Source: Antrihabitans stalagmiti (lineage in GTDB: Bacteria > Actinomycetota > Actinomycetes > Mycobacteriales > Mycobacteriaceae). From it: a stretch of 64,000 nucleotides of DNA. The notes under the pieces are model-generated. The model saw nothing but the letters and a program-made list of their open reading frames with translations, did no database searches and was not told the origin of the DNA. How positions within the stretch are numbered: position 1 is the stretch's first letter; every line of letters starts with the position of its first letter. Below, one piece after another: positions 1 through 7,312 of this stretch. The stretch spans positions 868,001 to 932,000 of the forward strand of contig NZ_JAEMNV010000002.1 of the NCBI RefSeq assembly GCF_016482825.1, in the 5' to 3' direction. The position numbers and the translations under genes are program-made.

Positions 1-200
1 ATACCGTCGAAACCTCCGACGTCGTCATCACCATGGGCTGCGGCGACGTCTGCCCCGCCTTCCCAGGCGTCGACTACCAGGACTGGGCTCTGGCAGATCC
101 CGCAGGCAAAGGCGTCGAAGCGGTTCGACCGATCCGCGACGAAATCGAACGTCGAGTCCGTGCACTGCTCGCGCAACTAGACATCGTCGCAGCCTCGTGA
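1..200 (+). CDS. arsC: Arsenate reductase, C-terminal part (gene cut by window edge)
   Basis: Only the last 65 codons are present; the frame enters at base 3 and stops at TGA 198-200. The visible part is the C-terminal half of a low-molecular-weight-phosphatase-type arsenate reductase. It carries the MGCGDVCP segment with two cysteines able to act in the disulfide cascade, and ALADPAG, which contains the conserved Asp of the DP loop. It closely resembles the end of the complete ArsC at 1399-2058, so the two are probably paralogues of the same redox type. The catalytic CX5R loop lies upstream of the window. The stop overlaps the next gene's GTG (GTGA), which suggests translational coupling within an arsenic-resistance operon. 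Confidence 0.85.
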   Translation, partial: TVETSDVVITMGCGDVCPAFPGVDYQDWALADPAGKGVEAVRPIRDEIERRVRALLAQLDIVAAS

Positions 201-637
201 ACCCGCACCCCGCCGACCCCAGCAAGCCGTCTGTGTTGTTCGTCTGTGTCAAGAATGGTGGAAAATCGCAGATGGCTGCCGGCTTGATGCGCAAGGCAGC
301 CGGAGAATCGGTGCAGGTGCACTCCGCCGGAACGAAACCAGGCGATGCCGTCAACGCACTCTCGGCACAATCTCTGCTCGAGGTCGGGATCGACATCGGA
401 AACGAGCGACCGAAGCCCATCGACCCGATCTTGCTTCACGAGGTCGACCTCGTCGTCACGCTAGGCCGCGAAGCAACCGTCGACACGCCTCCCGGCACTG
501 CAGTAGAAAACTGGGATACCGACGAACCGTCACTGCGTGGGATCGACGGAATCGAACGCATGCGCATCGTCCGCGACGACATCGCTGCCCGCGTGGACCA
601 GCTGGCACGCCAGCTCACCGCCACCAATATGGACTGA
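197..637 (+). CDS. arsC1: Arsenate-mycothiol transferase, ArsC1/ArsC2 type
   Basis: The 146-residue protein is of the low-molecular-weight phosphatase fold. The catalytic loop reads CVKNGGKS from Cys17, so the usual Arg of CX5R is Lys23. That is normal for the actinobacterial arsenate-mycothiol transferases (Corynebacterium glutamicum ArsC1/ArsC2), which join arsenate to mycothiol for later reduction by mycoredoxin. It lacks the extra resolving cysteines of the neighbouring ArsC, in keeping with thiol-dependent chemistry. The GTG at 197 overlaps the previous stop by 4 bp, and no better start is visible. It sits between a thioredoxin-type arsC and an ArsR-ArsC fusion. Assignment is by motif and recalled sequence similarity. 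Confidence 0.87.
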   Translation: MNPHPADPSKPSVLFVCVKNGGKSQMAAGLMRKAAGESVQVHSAGTKPGDAVNALSAQSLLEVGIDIGNERPKPIDPILLHEVDLVVTLGREATVDTPPGTAVENWDTDEPSLRGIDGIERMRIVRDDIAARVDQLARQLTATNMD

Positions 638-686
638 CAACACGACCGAACGCAGCACTGGGCCCAGCGCTTGACCACCCGAATTA

Positions 687-720
687 ACTCAGTCATTATT
701 GAGTCAATGATTACTGACTC
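687..720. promoter_or_regulatory. Overlapping palindromes, probable ArsR-type operator
   Basis: ACTCA (687-691) pairs with TGAGT (700-704), and GAGTCA (701-706) pairs with TGACTC (715-720), giving two nested dyads on the ATG at 707. The AT-rich, dyad-rich stretch immediately before an ArsR-domain gene is the expected place for its operator. Binding is inferred, not shown. Confidence 0.55.
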
Positions 721-1402
721 AACCCCGGATTTGGCCAGGCGAGCGTCGATTCACGCCGCACTGGCAGATGTCGGACGATTGGCCATCGTCGACGCATTGC
801 TGCTCGCCGATGCCGCACCCTCGGAGCTACAGGCCCGGGTGTCGATGCCGTCGAACCTCCTTGCGCATCATCTCCGGGTACTCGAGCGAGCGGGCATCGT
901 GAGCCGCAGGCGATCCGAAGGCGACCGACGTCGCACCTACCTACAGCTGGTTCCCGCCACCCTCGACGCGATGGTCCCGTCCGGTAGCCGGCACGCTGCC
1001 CGAGTCGTCTTCGTGTGCACCCAGAACTCCGCCAGATCGCAACTGGCGGTTGCCGTCTGGAATCGACACAGCGAGATCCCCGCCGCTTCCGGCGGGATCG
1101 ACCCCGCTCCGCAAGTTCACCCCGATGCGGTTGCCGCAGCGAAACGCCGTGGACTCCGAATGCGGCCCCACAAACCGCGACGAGTCGACGACGTTCTTTC
1201 CCCTGGCGACCTCGTCATCGCAGTGTGCGACAACGCACACGAAGATCTGCCCCCGGACACCCTGCGGATGCATTGGTCCATCCCCGACCCCGTTCCCGCC
1301 AACCTCCATGCAGCATTCGACCGAACCGTCGACGACCTCGACCAACGAATACGCCGCCTGGTGCCAGTACTCGACCCGACAAGCAACGGAGCAATCGCAT
1401 GA
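707..1402 (+). CDS. ArsR-type HTH domain fused to ArsC/LMW-phosphatase domain
   Basis: This is a two-domain protein of 231 residues. Roughly residues 8-85 form a winged-helix ArsR-like domain with the recognition segment SNLLAHHLRVLERAGIV and the wing RRRSEGDRRRTYL. From about residue 100 a low-molecular-weight phosphatase domain begins with VFVCTQNSARS (intact CX5R) and ends with the DP-loop motif WSIPDP. The N-terminal domain contains no cysteine, so it lacks the arsenite-binding cysteine motif of classical ArsR proteins; sensing may depend on the C-terminal domain. I chose ATG 707; a TTG at 671 is in frame but would place the operator inside the gene. The stop overlaps the next ATG (ATGA). 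Likely role: autoregulated repressor of the ars operon, with possible reductase or ligand-binding function. Confidence 0.8.
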   Translation: MITDSTPDLARRASIHAALADVGRLAIVDALLLADAAPSELQARVSMPSNLLAHHLRVLERAGIVSRRRSEGDRRRTYLQLVPATLDAMVPSGSRHAARVVFVCTQNSARSQLAVAVWNRHSEIPAASGGIDPAPQVHPDAVAAAKRRGLRMRPHKPRRVDDVLSPGDLVIAVCDNAHEDLPPDTLRMHWSIPDPVPANLHAAFDRTVDDLDQRIRRLVPVLDPTSNGAIA

Positions 1403-2058
1403 CACAGAACGTCTCCACCGTCCGCGAACTATCCATCGATCAACGACTCGCACTCAGAACTGCGGCAACTCAACTGCTCGGCGAGTTCGGCGACATGTTC
1501 GGTGTCGAGACGATCGAGCGGTTTCTGCACTCGTCGTACGATCAATTCGCTGGCCGCGCAACAGTAGTCAACTTTCTTCCATTGCTAGCCGAGCGTTTCG
1601 CCCGGCAACGTCTCCGCGCGTTGGCCAAGGTCGAAGGAAAGTCGGACAACGGCCTGCCGACGGTACTGTTCCTGTGCACCCACAATGCGGGCCGGTCGCA
1701 GATGGCCATGGGCTTCTTCGAACATCTTGCCGGCGACAATGCAGTGGCATGGTCGGGCGGTTCCGAGCCGGGCATCAGCGTGAACCCGGAAGCCGTTGCG
1801 GCCATGGCGGAGCGGGGAATCGACATCTCCCACGAGTACCCGAAGCCGTGGACCGACGAGGTCGTCCGCGCCGCCGACGTGGTCATCACTATGGGCTGCG
1901 GGGATGCGTGCCCGGTATTTCCCGGGCGACGCTACGAGGAATGGGTCCTCGCCGATCCAGCAGGTCTCGACGTCGATGCCATCCGGCCGATTCGCGACGA
2001 CATCGAGAGGCGAGTCAGAGCACTCCTCGAGGAACTCGACGTCACTGTCGCTGCCTGA
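1399..2058 (+). CDS. arsC: Arsenate reductase with N-terminal helical domain
   Basis: The 219-residue protein has two parts. An N-terminal helical domain of about 80 residues precedes the phosphatase fold, as in the thioredoxin-linked arsenate reductases of corynebacteria and mycobacteria. The catalytic loop CTHNAGRS gives Cys93 and Arg99. Cys167 and Cys171 in MGCGDACP are candidates for the disulfide relay, and ADPAG carries the acid Asp. It would reduce arsenate to arsenite for export, using a thioredoxin-like donor rather than mycothiol. ATG 1399 overlaps the fusion gene's stop by 4 bp, so the genes are translationally coupled. Its C-terminus nearly duplicates the partial gene at 1-200. 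The next gene is convergent, 27 bp away. Confidence 0.88.
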   Translation: MTQNVSTVRELSIDQRLALRTAATQLLGEFGDMFGVETIERFLHSSYDQFAGRATVVNFLPLLAERFARQRLRALAKVEGKSDNGLPTVLFLCTHNAGRSQMAMGFFEHLAGDNAVAWSGGSEPGISVNPEAVAAMAERGIDISHEYPKPWTDEVVRAADVVITMGCGDACPVFPGRRYEEWVLADPAGLDVDAIRPIRDDIERRVRALLEELDVTVAA

Positions 2059-2085
2059 CCGACTACACGCGAGCCTCCTTCGTCG

Positions 2086-3639
2086 CTAGTTGGACACGGC
2101 ATCGAGAATCTCTTGCACCGCAGGCCGCGCTCGATCCGCATCGCTCGCTACCAAGCCGATTCTGGTCCTGCGGTCGAGCACGTCGGAGGCGTCCACCGCA
2201 CCCTCGTTGGTGATCGCGAACTCGATCTCCGCCCTGGTGACGTCGACTCCGTCGGCGATCGGTTCGAGGGGCATGGCCACGGTCGCAGCATCGAGGACGG
2301 TCCGAGCCGCGCCGCCGAAACGAGCGACGAGAGATTCCGGCAGACCGGCGGTCGCTGTGCTGGCCGCGTGGCCGGGCGCGCCGATCAAGGGCAGGTTGTG
2401 CGTCTTGCAATCCGATGCCTGCAGGCCACGTACGTCGACCGCTTTGTCGACGGCATCCTGCGCCATCCGGCGGTACGTGGTCAGCTTGCCGCCGACGATC
2501 GTGATCAGTCCGTTCGGTGATTCCAGTACGGCATGTTTGCGCGATACGTCCGAGGTTTCGCCGCCACCGCTGTCGAGTAGCGGTCGCAGTCCGGAGTAGG
2601 TGCCGCGAATGTCGTTGCGGGTCACTGGGACCTGCAGAGCGGTGTTCACGGTGTCGAGGAGGAAATCGATTTCCGAGTCAGCGGCCTCCGGTTCGTCGGG
2701 TATCGGGCCGGGCGCATCCTCGTCGGTGAGGCCGAGGTAGATCCGACCCTGCTGCTGCGGTAGCGCGAAGATGAAGCGACTGATCGAACCCGGCACCGGA
2801 ACGGTCAGCGCTCCGGTCGGATTGCCGAACAGTTCCGCGTCGAAGACCAAGTGGGTGCCGCGGCTCGGGCGCAGCTTGATCGAGGAATCCACCTCCGCGG
2901 CCCACACGCCGGTCGCGTTGATGACCGCTTTTGCTGCGAGCGTGAAGGTTTCACCCGTTGTGGTGTCGGTGAGTCGAGCCGACGACCCGGTCACCTCGTC
3001 GGCGCGCACATGATTGAGGATCGACGCGCCGTGTTCGGCAGCGGTTCGTGCGATTGTCACGACCAGCCGAGCGTCGTCGACGAGTTGCCCGTCGAAGGCG
3101 AGCAGGCCACCTTTCAGCCCATCGGTGCGGACGCCGGGGACAAGTTCGATCGTCTTGGCCGCGTTCACCTTTCGCGACCGTGGCAGCACCGAACCGGGAG
3201 TGCGGGCCACCACCCGAAGTGTGTCCCCCGCAAGAAAACCCGTGCGGACGAGCAATCGGTGGGACGGCGTGATCGACGGCATCAGCGGAACTACCTGCGT
3301 CATCGCGTGAATCAGGTGCGGCGCGGTGCGGGTCATGAGAATGCCTCGCTCGACAGCACTTTCGTGCGCTACGCCGAGCCGACCGGACGCGAGATAGCGC
3401 AATCCGCCGTGCACGAGCTTCGAACTCCATCTGCTGGTGCCGAAGGCGAGATCGTGTGCGTCGACGAGAACCGTCCGTAACCCGCGCGTTGCGGCGTCGA
3501 GAGCGATACCGACACCGGTGACGCCACCACCTATCACCAAGACGTCGACATCTTGGTGACCTGTGCTGCGGTCCGCGAGCTTTTCGAGGTGCCTGCGCCG
3601 TAGCCGGGCGTCCAGTTTCGCCGACTGGTCGGATGTCAT
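2086..3639 (-). CDS. glpD: Glycerol-3-phosphate dehydrogenase, FAD-dependent
   Basis: The 517-residue flavoprotein oxidises sn-glycerol 3-phosphate to dihydroxyacetone phosphate and passes electrons to the quinone pool at the membrane. The FAD dinucleotide-binding motif VLVIGGGVTGVG is at about residues 33-44. Other family markers are SSKLVHGGLRYL and IVGGKLTTYRRMA, the GlpD C-terminal signature. Length fits the shorter actinobacterial GlpD. The ATG at 3639 overlaps the stop of the upstream kinase gene (ATGA), so the two are translationally coupled. Together with the AgpS-like gene it forms a three-gene operon around DHAP and glycerol 3-phosphate. The tail of the gene faces the ars operon. 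Confidence 0.93.
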   Translation of the reverse strand: MTSDQSAKLDARLRRRHLEKLADRSTGHQDVDVLVIGGGVTGVGIALDAATRGLRTVLVDAHDLAFGTSRWSSKLVHGGLRYLASGRLGVAHESAVERGILMTRTAPHLIHAMTQVVPLMPSITPSHRLLVRTGFLAGDTLRVVARTPGSVLPRSRKVNAAKTIELVPGVRTDGLKGGLLAFDGQLVDDARLVVTIARTAAEHGASILNHVRADEVTGSSARLTDTTTGETFTLAAKAVINATGVWAAEVDSSIKLRPSRGTHLVFDAELFGNPTGALTVPVPGSISRFIFALPQQQGRIYLGLTDEDAPGPIPDEPEAADSEIDFLLDTVNTALQVPVTRNDIRGTYSGLRPLLDSGGGETSDVSRKHAVLESPNGLITIVGGKLTTYRRMAQDAVDKAVDVRGLQASDCKTHNLPLIGAPGHAASTATAGLPESLVARFGGAARTVLDAATVAMPLEPIADGVDVTRAEIEFAITNEGAVDASDVLDRRTRIGLVASDADRARPAVQEILDAVSN

Positions 3640-4550
3640 GTCGCTGCTTTCTTTCTGCTCGGCGTGAGGATGCTGAGATGGCGCGGAAGCACGCTGATGT
3701 CGACGGGGAGCGGGCCGATGGGTTCGCCATCGGCGTACGCCGTGATCCCTGCAGACTCGACGCGGATCGACGTTGTGCGGAACGTATCCACCTCTGGCAA
3801 CTCGATGTGCTTGCCGCTGAACACCTTCGGGAACGATCTCAACAGACTCAGTCGCGAGCCGGCCGCGATCACGGTGACGTCGAACAACCCGTCGGTCGGG
3901 TCGGCGTTCGGGCAGACGAGCATTCCGCCGCCGTAGCTGCGAGTGTTCCCGATCGCCACCAATGTGATGTCCCGCTCGATCACTGTTCCGTCGTCGAGCG
4001 TCAGCCGAAACGGCAGCGGACGCAAGTTGGCCAACTCGGCGACAAGCGCAACGTTGTACCGCATTCGGCCTCGTGGCCACGACATCCGGTTGGTGCGGTC
4101 GGTCACCAGCGAATCGAAACCGGCGGCGGCGATGGAACCGAAATAGCGGGTAGCCCCGTCCGCACGAACGGCGAGCCCGACGTCGACTCGTGTCGAGTTG
4201 CCGTCCGCGATGATGTCCGCCGCGGCCTCCGGGTCGTCGCGCGGGATGTCGTAGGCACGAGCATGGTCGTTGCCGGTTCCGGCCGGGATGATGCCGAGTG
4301 GCACATCGGTTCCGCAAAGCTGCTGCAGCGTATGGGAAATCATCCCGTCGCCGCCGACAGCGGCGACTATGTCCGAACCGCGTTCGAGGACTTCCCTTGC
4401 CAGGCGACGTGCGTCGTCGGGGTCACTGCCGACGTACTCGTCGACCTGCAGTCCGCGCTCACGCAGCCGCCGGACCGCGCGAGCCGTTATCTCCCCACTC
4501 TTGCCCGCACCCGACTTGGGATTGGAGAACAGAGCAACGCGCTTGGTCAC
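3636..4550 (-). CDS. Diacylglycerol kinase family lipid kinase
   Basis: The 304-residue protein is of the DAGK/YegS catalytic family. Family motifs are FSNPKSGAGK near the N-terminus, VAAVGGDGMISH (GGDG at residues 66-69, nucleotide binding) and IIPAGTGNDHAR. These enzymes phosphorylate diacylglycerol or a related lipid hydroxyl at the inner face of the membrane. The GTG start at 4550 overlaps the stop of the AgpS-like gene (GTGA), and its own stop overlaps glpD's ATG. Placement between an alkyl-DHAP-synthase-like oxidase and GlpD suggests a lipid of glycerol or ether-glycerol type as substrate, but the exact lipid cannot be read from the sequence. Confidence 0.85.
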   Translation of the reverse strand: MTKRVALFSNPKSGAGKSGEITARAVRRLRERGLQVDEYVGSDPDDARRLAREVLERGSDIVAAVGGDGMISHTLQQLCGTDVPLGIIPAGTGNDHARAYDIPRDDPEAAADIIADGNSTRVDVGLAVRADGATRYFGSIAAAGFDSLVTDRTNRMSWPRGRMRYNVALVAELANLRPLPFRLTLDDGTVIERDITLVAIGNTRSYGGGMLVCPNADPTDGLFDVTVIAAGSRLSLLRSFPKVFSGKHIELPEVDTFRTTSIRVESAGITAYADGEPIGPLPVDISVLPRHLSILTPSRKKAAT

Positions 4551-6160
4551 GGAATCAGCTTCCCCGGGTTGAGGATTCCGGTCGGGTCGACGGCGGCCTT
4601 GACCGCGCGCAGTACACGCACGCCGAGTTCGCCGACCTCCTGATCCATCCACGGTCGATGATCTGCGCCGACAGCGTGATGATGGGTGATGGTGCCGCCG
4701 TTCGCCATGATTGCATCGCACGCGGCGTTTTTGGCCCGCTGCCACTGCGCTATCGGATCACCGCGTTGCGCGCCGATCACGGTGAAGTACAACGAGGCAC
4801 CCGTCGGGTAGATGTGCGAAATGTGGCACATCACAATCGATCCGGTTCCTGTTTCCTGCAACGTGGCTTGCAATGCCTGTGTCACAGCACCTTTGAGCCG
4901 ATCCAGGTTGCCCCAGTCGGTCGCGGTCTCGAGCGTTTCACACAGCGCGCCGTTCGCAAGCAACCCGTCTCTGAGGTAGGGGGCGTCGAACCTGCCGTGC
5001 TCCCACGCGAGCGCAGGTTCGTCGCCCAACGACTCGCCCCCCGCAGCCAGAAGTGCCGCTCGGGTTGTCTCGTGTCTGCCGTTCACCTGCTCGGCGGTGC
5101 CCTCGAAGACGGTCATGCCGATACAGCCACCGGACACCTGATCGCCGCCGATCTTGTCGGTCATCGCCAAGTTCAGCCCGGTCTCGACCTCGTCGGACAG
5201 CCTGATCACGGTGGGCCCTGTTCCGTCCTGTGTCACTGCGCGCAGCGCAGCAGCACCGGTCGCGAAGTCGGGAAAGCGCCACGACTCGTGCCGCTTTTCG
5301 GCGGGGACCGGATGCACTCGCAACCGCACCGAGGTGATGATGCCGAAGGTGCCTTCGGAGCCGGAGAACAACTCACGCAGGTCGGGGCCTGCGGCCGATT
5401 TCGGCGCGCGGCCGAGGTCGAGCACGCCTTCCGGGGTGATGACCCGAAGGCCGCGGATCATGTCGTCGAAGCGGCCGAAACCGGCGGAATCCTGACCCGA
5501 CGAGCGGGTTGCCGCGAACCCGCCGATCGTGGCGAAACGAAAGCTCTGCGGGTAGTGACCGAGTTCGTAGCCCTGCGCTGCTAGCAGTGCTTCAGCGGCA
5601 GGACCGGTCAGCCCCGCGCCGAGCGTTGCCTCGCGTGACACCTCATCGAGTTTGCTCAACTGATCGAAGTGGTGCAGATCGAGCGAAATCACGGCGGCAA
5701 AGTCGCCGCGGATCGGTTCGAGACCACCCGTCACCGAGGTTCCGCCGCCGAACGGTACGACCGCTATACGCCGCTCGACACAGACAGCGAGCACAGCGGC
5801 GACCTCCTCGTCGGTCGCGGGCAGAACCACCGCGTCCGGCGCGTCTTGCACATCGCGACTTTTGCGGCGAAGCAGATCGAACGTCGATTTACCGCCTGCG
5901 CGAGGCAGTCGATCCGCGTCGGCGGTACTGAAGTTCTCGGCTCCGACCACCGCGCTGAGAGCAGCCGCATCGTCGGGTGTCAGCGCGGACGGCCGCAGCA
6001 CAACGTCTGCCGCATCCGGTGTGTCCACGTGCTGCAACTCGCCGAAAACACTTGTCAACAGATTGAGGATCTTGTCCGACAACGGCTTTGCCAGCGCCGG
6101 ATCGCCCCATGCGTTCCACTTCATCAACGGTGCGGGCAGGGTCGGCGCAGCGGTGTTCAC
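4547..6160 (-). CDS. agpS: FAD-linked oxidase, alkyl-DHAP synthase (AgpS)-like
   Basis: The 537-residue protein belongs to the vanillyl-alcohol-oxidase/FAD-linked oxidase superfamily. The FAD-binding PCMH domain shows VVPFGGGTSVTGG and IGGFAATRSSGQ. Near the C-terminus is a triple histidine at 493-495 (THHHAVG), the motif essential in alkyldihydroxyacetonephosphate synthases, which exchange the acyl chain of acyl-DHAP for a fatty alcohol to make an ether bond. It resembles M. tuberculosis Rv3107c. GTG 6160 is preceded by a good ribosome site (GAAGGAG). It leads an operon with a lipid kinase and glpD and is divergent from a TetR gene, its probable regulator. Whether ether lipids are really made is not known; a lactate- or glycolate-oxidase-like role is the alternative. 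Confidence 0.82.
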   Translation of the reverse strand: MNTAAPTLPAPLMKWNAWGDPALAKPLSDKILNLLTSVFGELQHVDTPDAADVVLRPSALTPDDAAALSAVVGAENFSTADADRLPRAGGKSTFDLLRRKSRDVQDAPDAVVLPATDEEVAAVLAVCVERRIAVVPFGGGTSVTGGLEPIRGDFAAVISLDLHHFDQLSKLDEVSREATLGAGLTGPAAEALLAAQGYELGHYPQSFRFATIGGFAATRSSGQDSAGFGRFDDMIRGLRVITPEGVLDLGRAPKSAAGPDLRELFSGSEGTFGIITSVRLRVHPVPAEKRHESWRFPDFATGAAALRAVTQDGTGPTVIRLSDEVETGLNLAMTDKIGGDQVSGGCIGMTVFEGTAEQVNGRHETTRAALLAAGGESLGDEPALAWEHGRFDAPYLRDGLLANGALCETLETATDWGNLDRLKGAVTQALQATLQETGTGSIVMCHISHIYPTGASLYFTVIGAQRGDPIAQWQRAKNAACDAIMANGGTITHHHAVGADHRPWMDQEVGELGVRVLRAVKAAVDPTGILNPGKLIP

Positions 6161-6301
6161 TCGATACTCCTTCGGTCTGCAGGTCTTTGGCTCAGCCTTG
6201 CACTTCCTGCAGTTCTCGGACCGCTTCTCGAACTTTTTGGTGCGAAGGGTATCGATCCCGACTGCAGGTGCACGCCACCGGATTCCTGTTGCCGGAAATC
6301 C

Positions 6302-6323
6302 AGACCAGAACTATATTCGGTCT
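6302..6323. promoter_or_regulatory. Dyad AGACC-N12-GGTCT, candidate TetR operator
   Basis: A 5-bp-arm inverted repeat with a 12-bp AT-rich centre ends one base before the TetR start codon. It lies in the 163-bp space shared with the divergent agpS operon, the normal location for a TetR autoregulatory operator. The arms are short, so the call is tentative. Confidence 0.35.
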
Positions 6324-6896
6324 ATGCAGGTTCGTGATCGGTTGATTCTTGCCGCAGAGCGTCGCTTTGCCGAGTTCGGCGCCCTGGACACGACGCTGTC
6401 CGACATCCGAGCCGACGTCGGAGTCAGCGTCGGCGCGCTGTATCACCACTTTCCCGACAAGTCGCAGCTGTACCGCCAGGTCTGGGAGCACGCACTCGGT
6501 GACTACCAAGAGCACTTCTGGAACGTTGTTCGTGACAGCGACACCGCCGAGCAAGGCGTCAAAGACGCAGTTAGGCTGCATCTTTCCTGGGTCGCGACGC
6601 ACCCGTCGCGTGCCACTGTGCTCGCGGGATCCAAGCCTCCCGGCATCGCGTCCAACGCTGCCAACCTCGAGTTCTTCCGAAACACGATGCGCTGGTGGCG
6701 GACCCACGCCGGCTACGGCGCCGTCAAGGCGCTCGACTTCAACGTCGTCTACGCACTGTGGCTCGGGCCTGCGCAGGAATTTTCGCGGCTGTGGCTCGGC
6801 GGTGAACTCGAACAAGATCCGACCGACGTTGCCGAGGTACTCGCCGAGGCCGCATGGCAGGCCGTCAAGGCACAGGACACCAAGGAGACCCGATGA
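6324..6896 (+). CDS. TetR-family transcriptional regulator
   Basis: The 190-residue protein has an N-terminal TetR helix-turn-helix at about residues 8-50, with the family pattern VSVGALYHHFPDKSQLYRQV. The remaining residues form the variable ligand and dimer domain. It is divergent from the agpS-dagK-glpD operon and overlaps the downstream thioesterase by 4 bp (ATGA). It therefore probably represses both itself and the lipid operon in response to an acyl or lipid ligand. I chose ATG 6324 because the HTH begins directly after it; a longer in-frame extension overlaps the agpS coding region. The ligand is unknown. Confidence 0.87.
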   Translation: MQVRDRLILAAERRFAEFGALDTTLSDIRADVGVSVGALYHHFPDKSQLYRQVWEHALGDYQEHFWNVVRDSDTAEQGVKDAVRLHLSWVATHPSRATVLAGSKPPGIASNAANLEFFRNTMRWWRTHAGYGAVKALDFNVVYALWLGPAQEFSRLWLGGELEQDPTDVAEVLAEAAWQAVKAQDTKETR

Positions 6897-7312
6897 CCCT
6901 CACCATCGACGACGCGCGGCGGATACTCGCCGGACAGCCGTTCAATTCGCTTGTCGGCGGCAGGATCACAGTCTTTCGAGAGGGCAAAGCAACCCTGCAG
7001 ATCCCGATCCGAGACGAACTGCGCCAACAATTCGGCCTCGTGCACGGCGGCGTCCTCGCCTACGCGGCGGACAACGTACTGACGTTCGCTGCCGGTTCGG
7101 TGCTCGGCCCGAACGTGCTGACCGCCGGTTTCACTATCACCTATCTTCGCCCGGCCGCCGGAAAGACGTTGCGCGCCGAAGCCGAGGTGATCAGCGCAAC
7201 CCGCCGACAGGCGTTGTGTCACTGCGAGATCTACTCCGACGACGACGGCAGGGAACCGATCCTGGTTGCGGCGGCGCAGGGCACGACCAAGCTGCTCGAG
7301 AAGGCGGCGTGA
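6893..7312 (+). CDS. PaaI-family hotdog thioesterase
   Basis: The 139-residue single-hotdog protein contains the PaaI-type motif VHGGVLAYAADN, which carries the residues that position the catalytic water, and GFTITYLRPA in the central strand. Such enzymes hydrolyse acyl- or aroyl-CoA in the cytoplasm. ATG 6893 overlaps the TetR stop by 4 bp. Co-transcription with a regulator of a lipid operon suggests an acyl-CoA substrate. Its TGA abuts the stop of the convergent oxidoreductase gene (TGATCA, 7310-7315). Confidence 0.83.
   Translation: MTLTIDDARRILAGQPFNSLVGGRITVFREGKATLQIPIRDELRQQFGLVHGGVLAYAADNVLTFAAGSVLGPNVLTAGFTITYLRPAAGKTLRAEAEVISATRRQALCHCEIYSDDDGREPILVAAAQGTTKLLEKAA

Noticed and set aside
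197-637. Lys in place of the P-loop Arg suggesting an inactive ArsC
   Set aside because: The CxxxGGKS loop is the standard form in arsenate-mycothiol transferases, so it is not evidence of inactivity.
1015-1398. Upstream extension of the arsC frame at 1399
   Set aside because: The extra codons overlap the ArsR-ArsC fusion in another frame and are Arg/Pro-rich without conservation; ATG 1399 starts the known helical domain.
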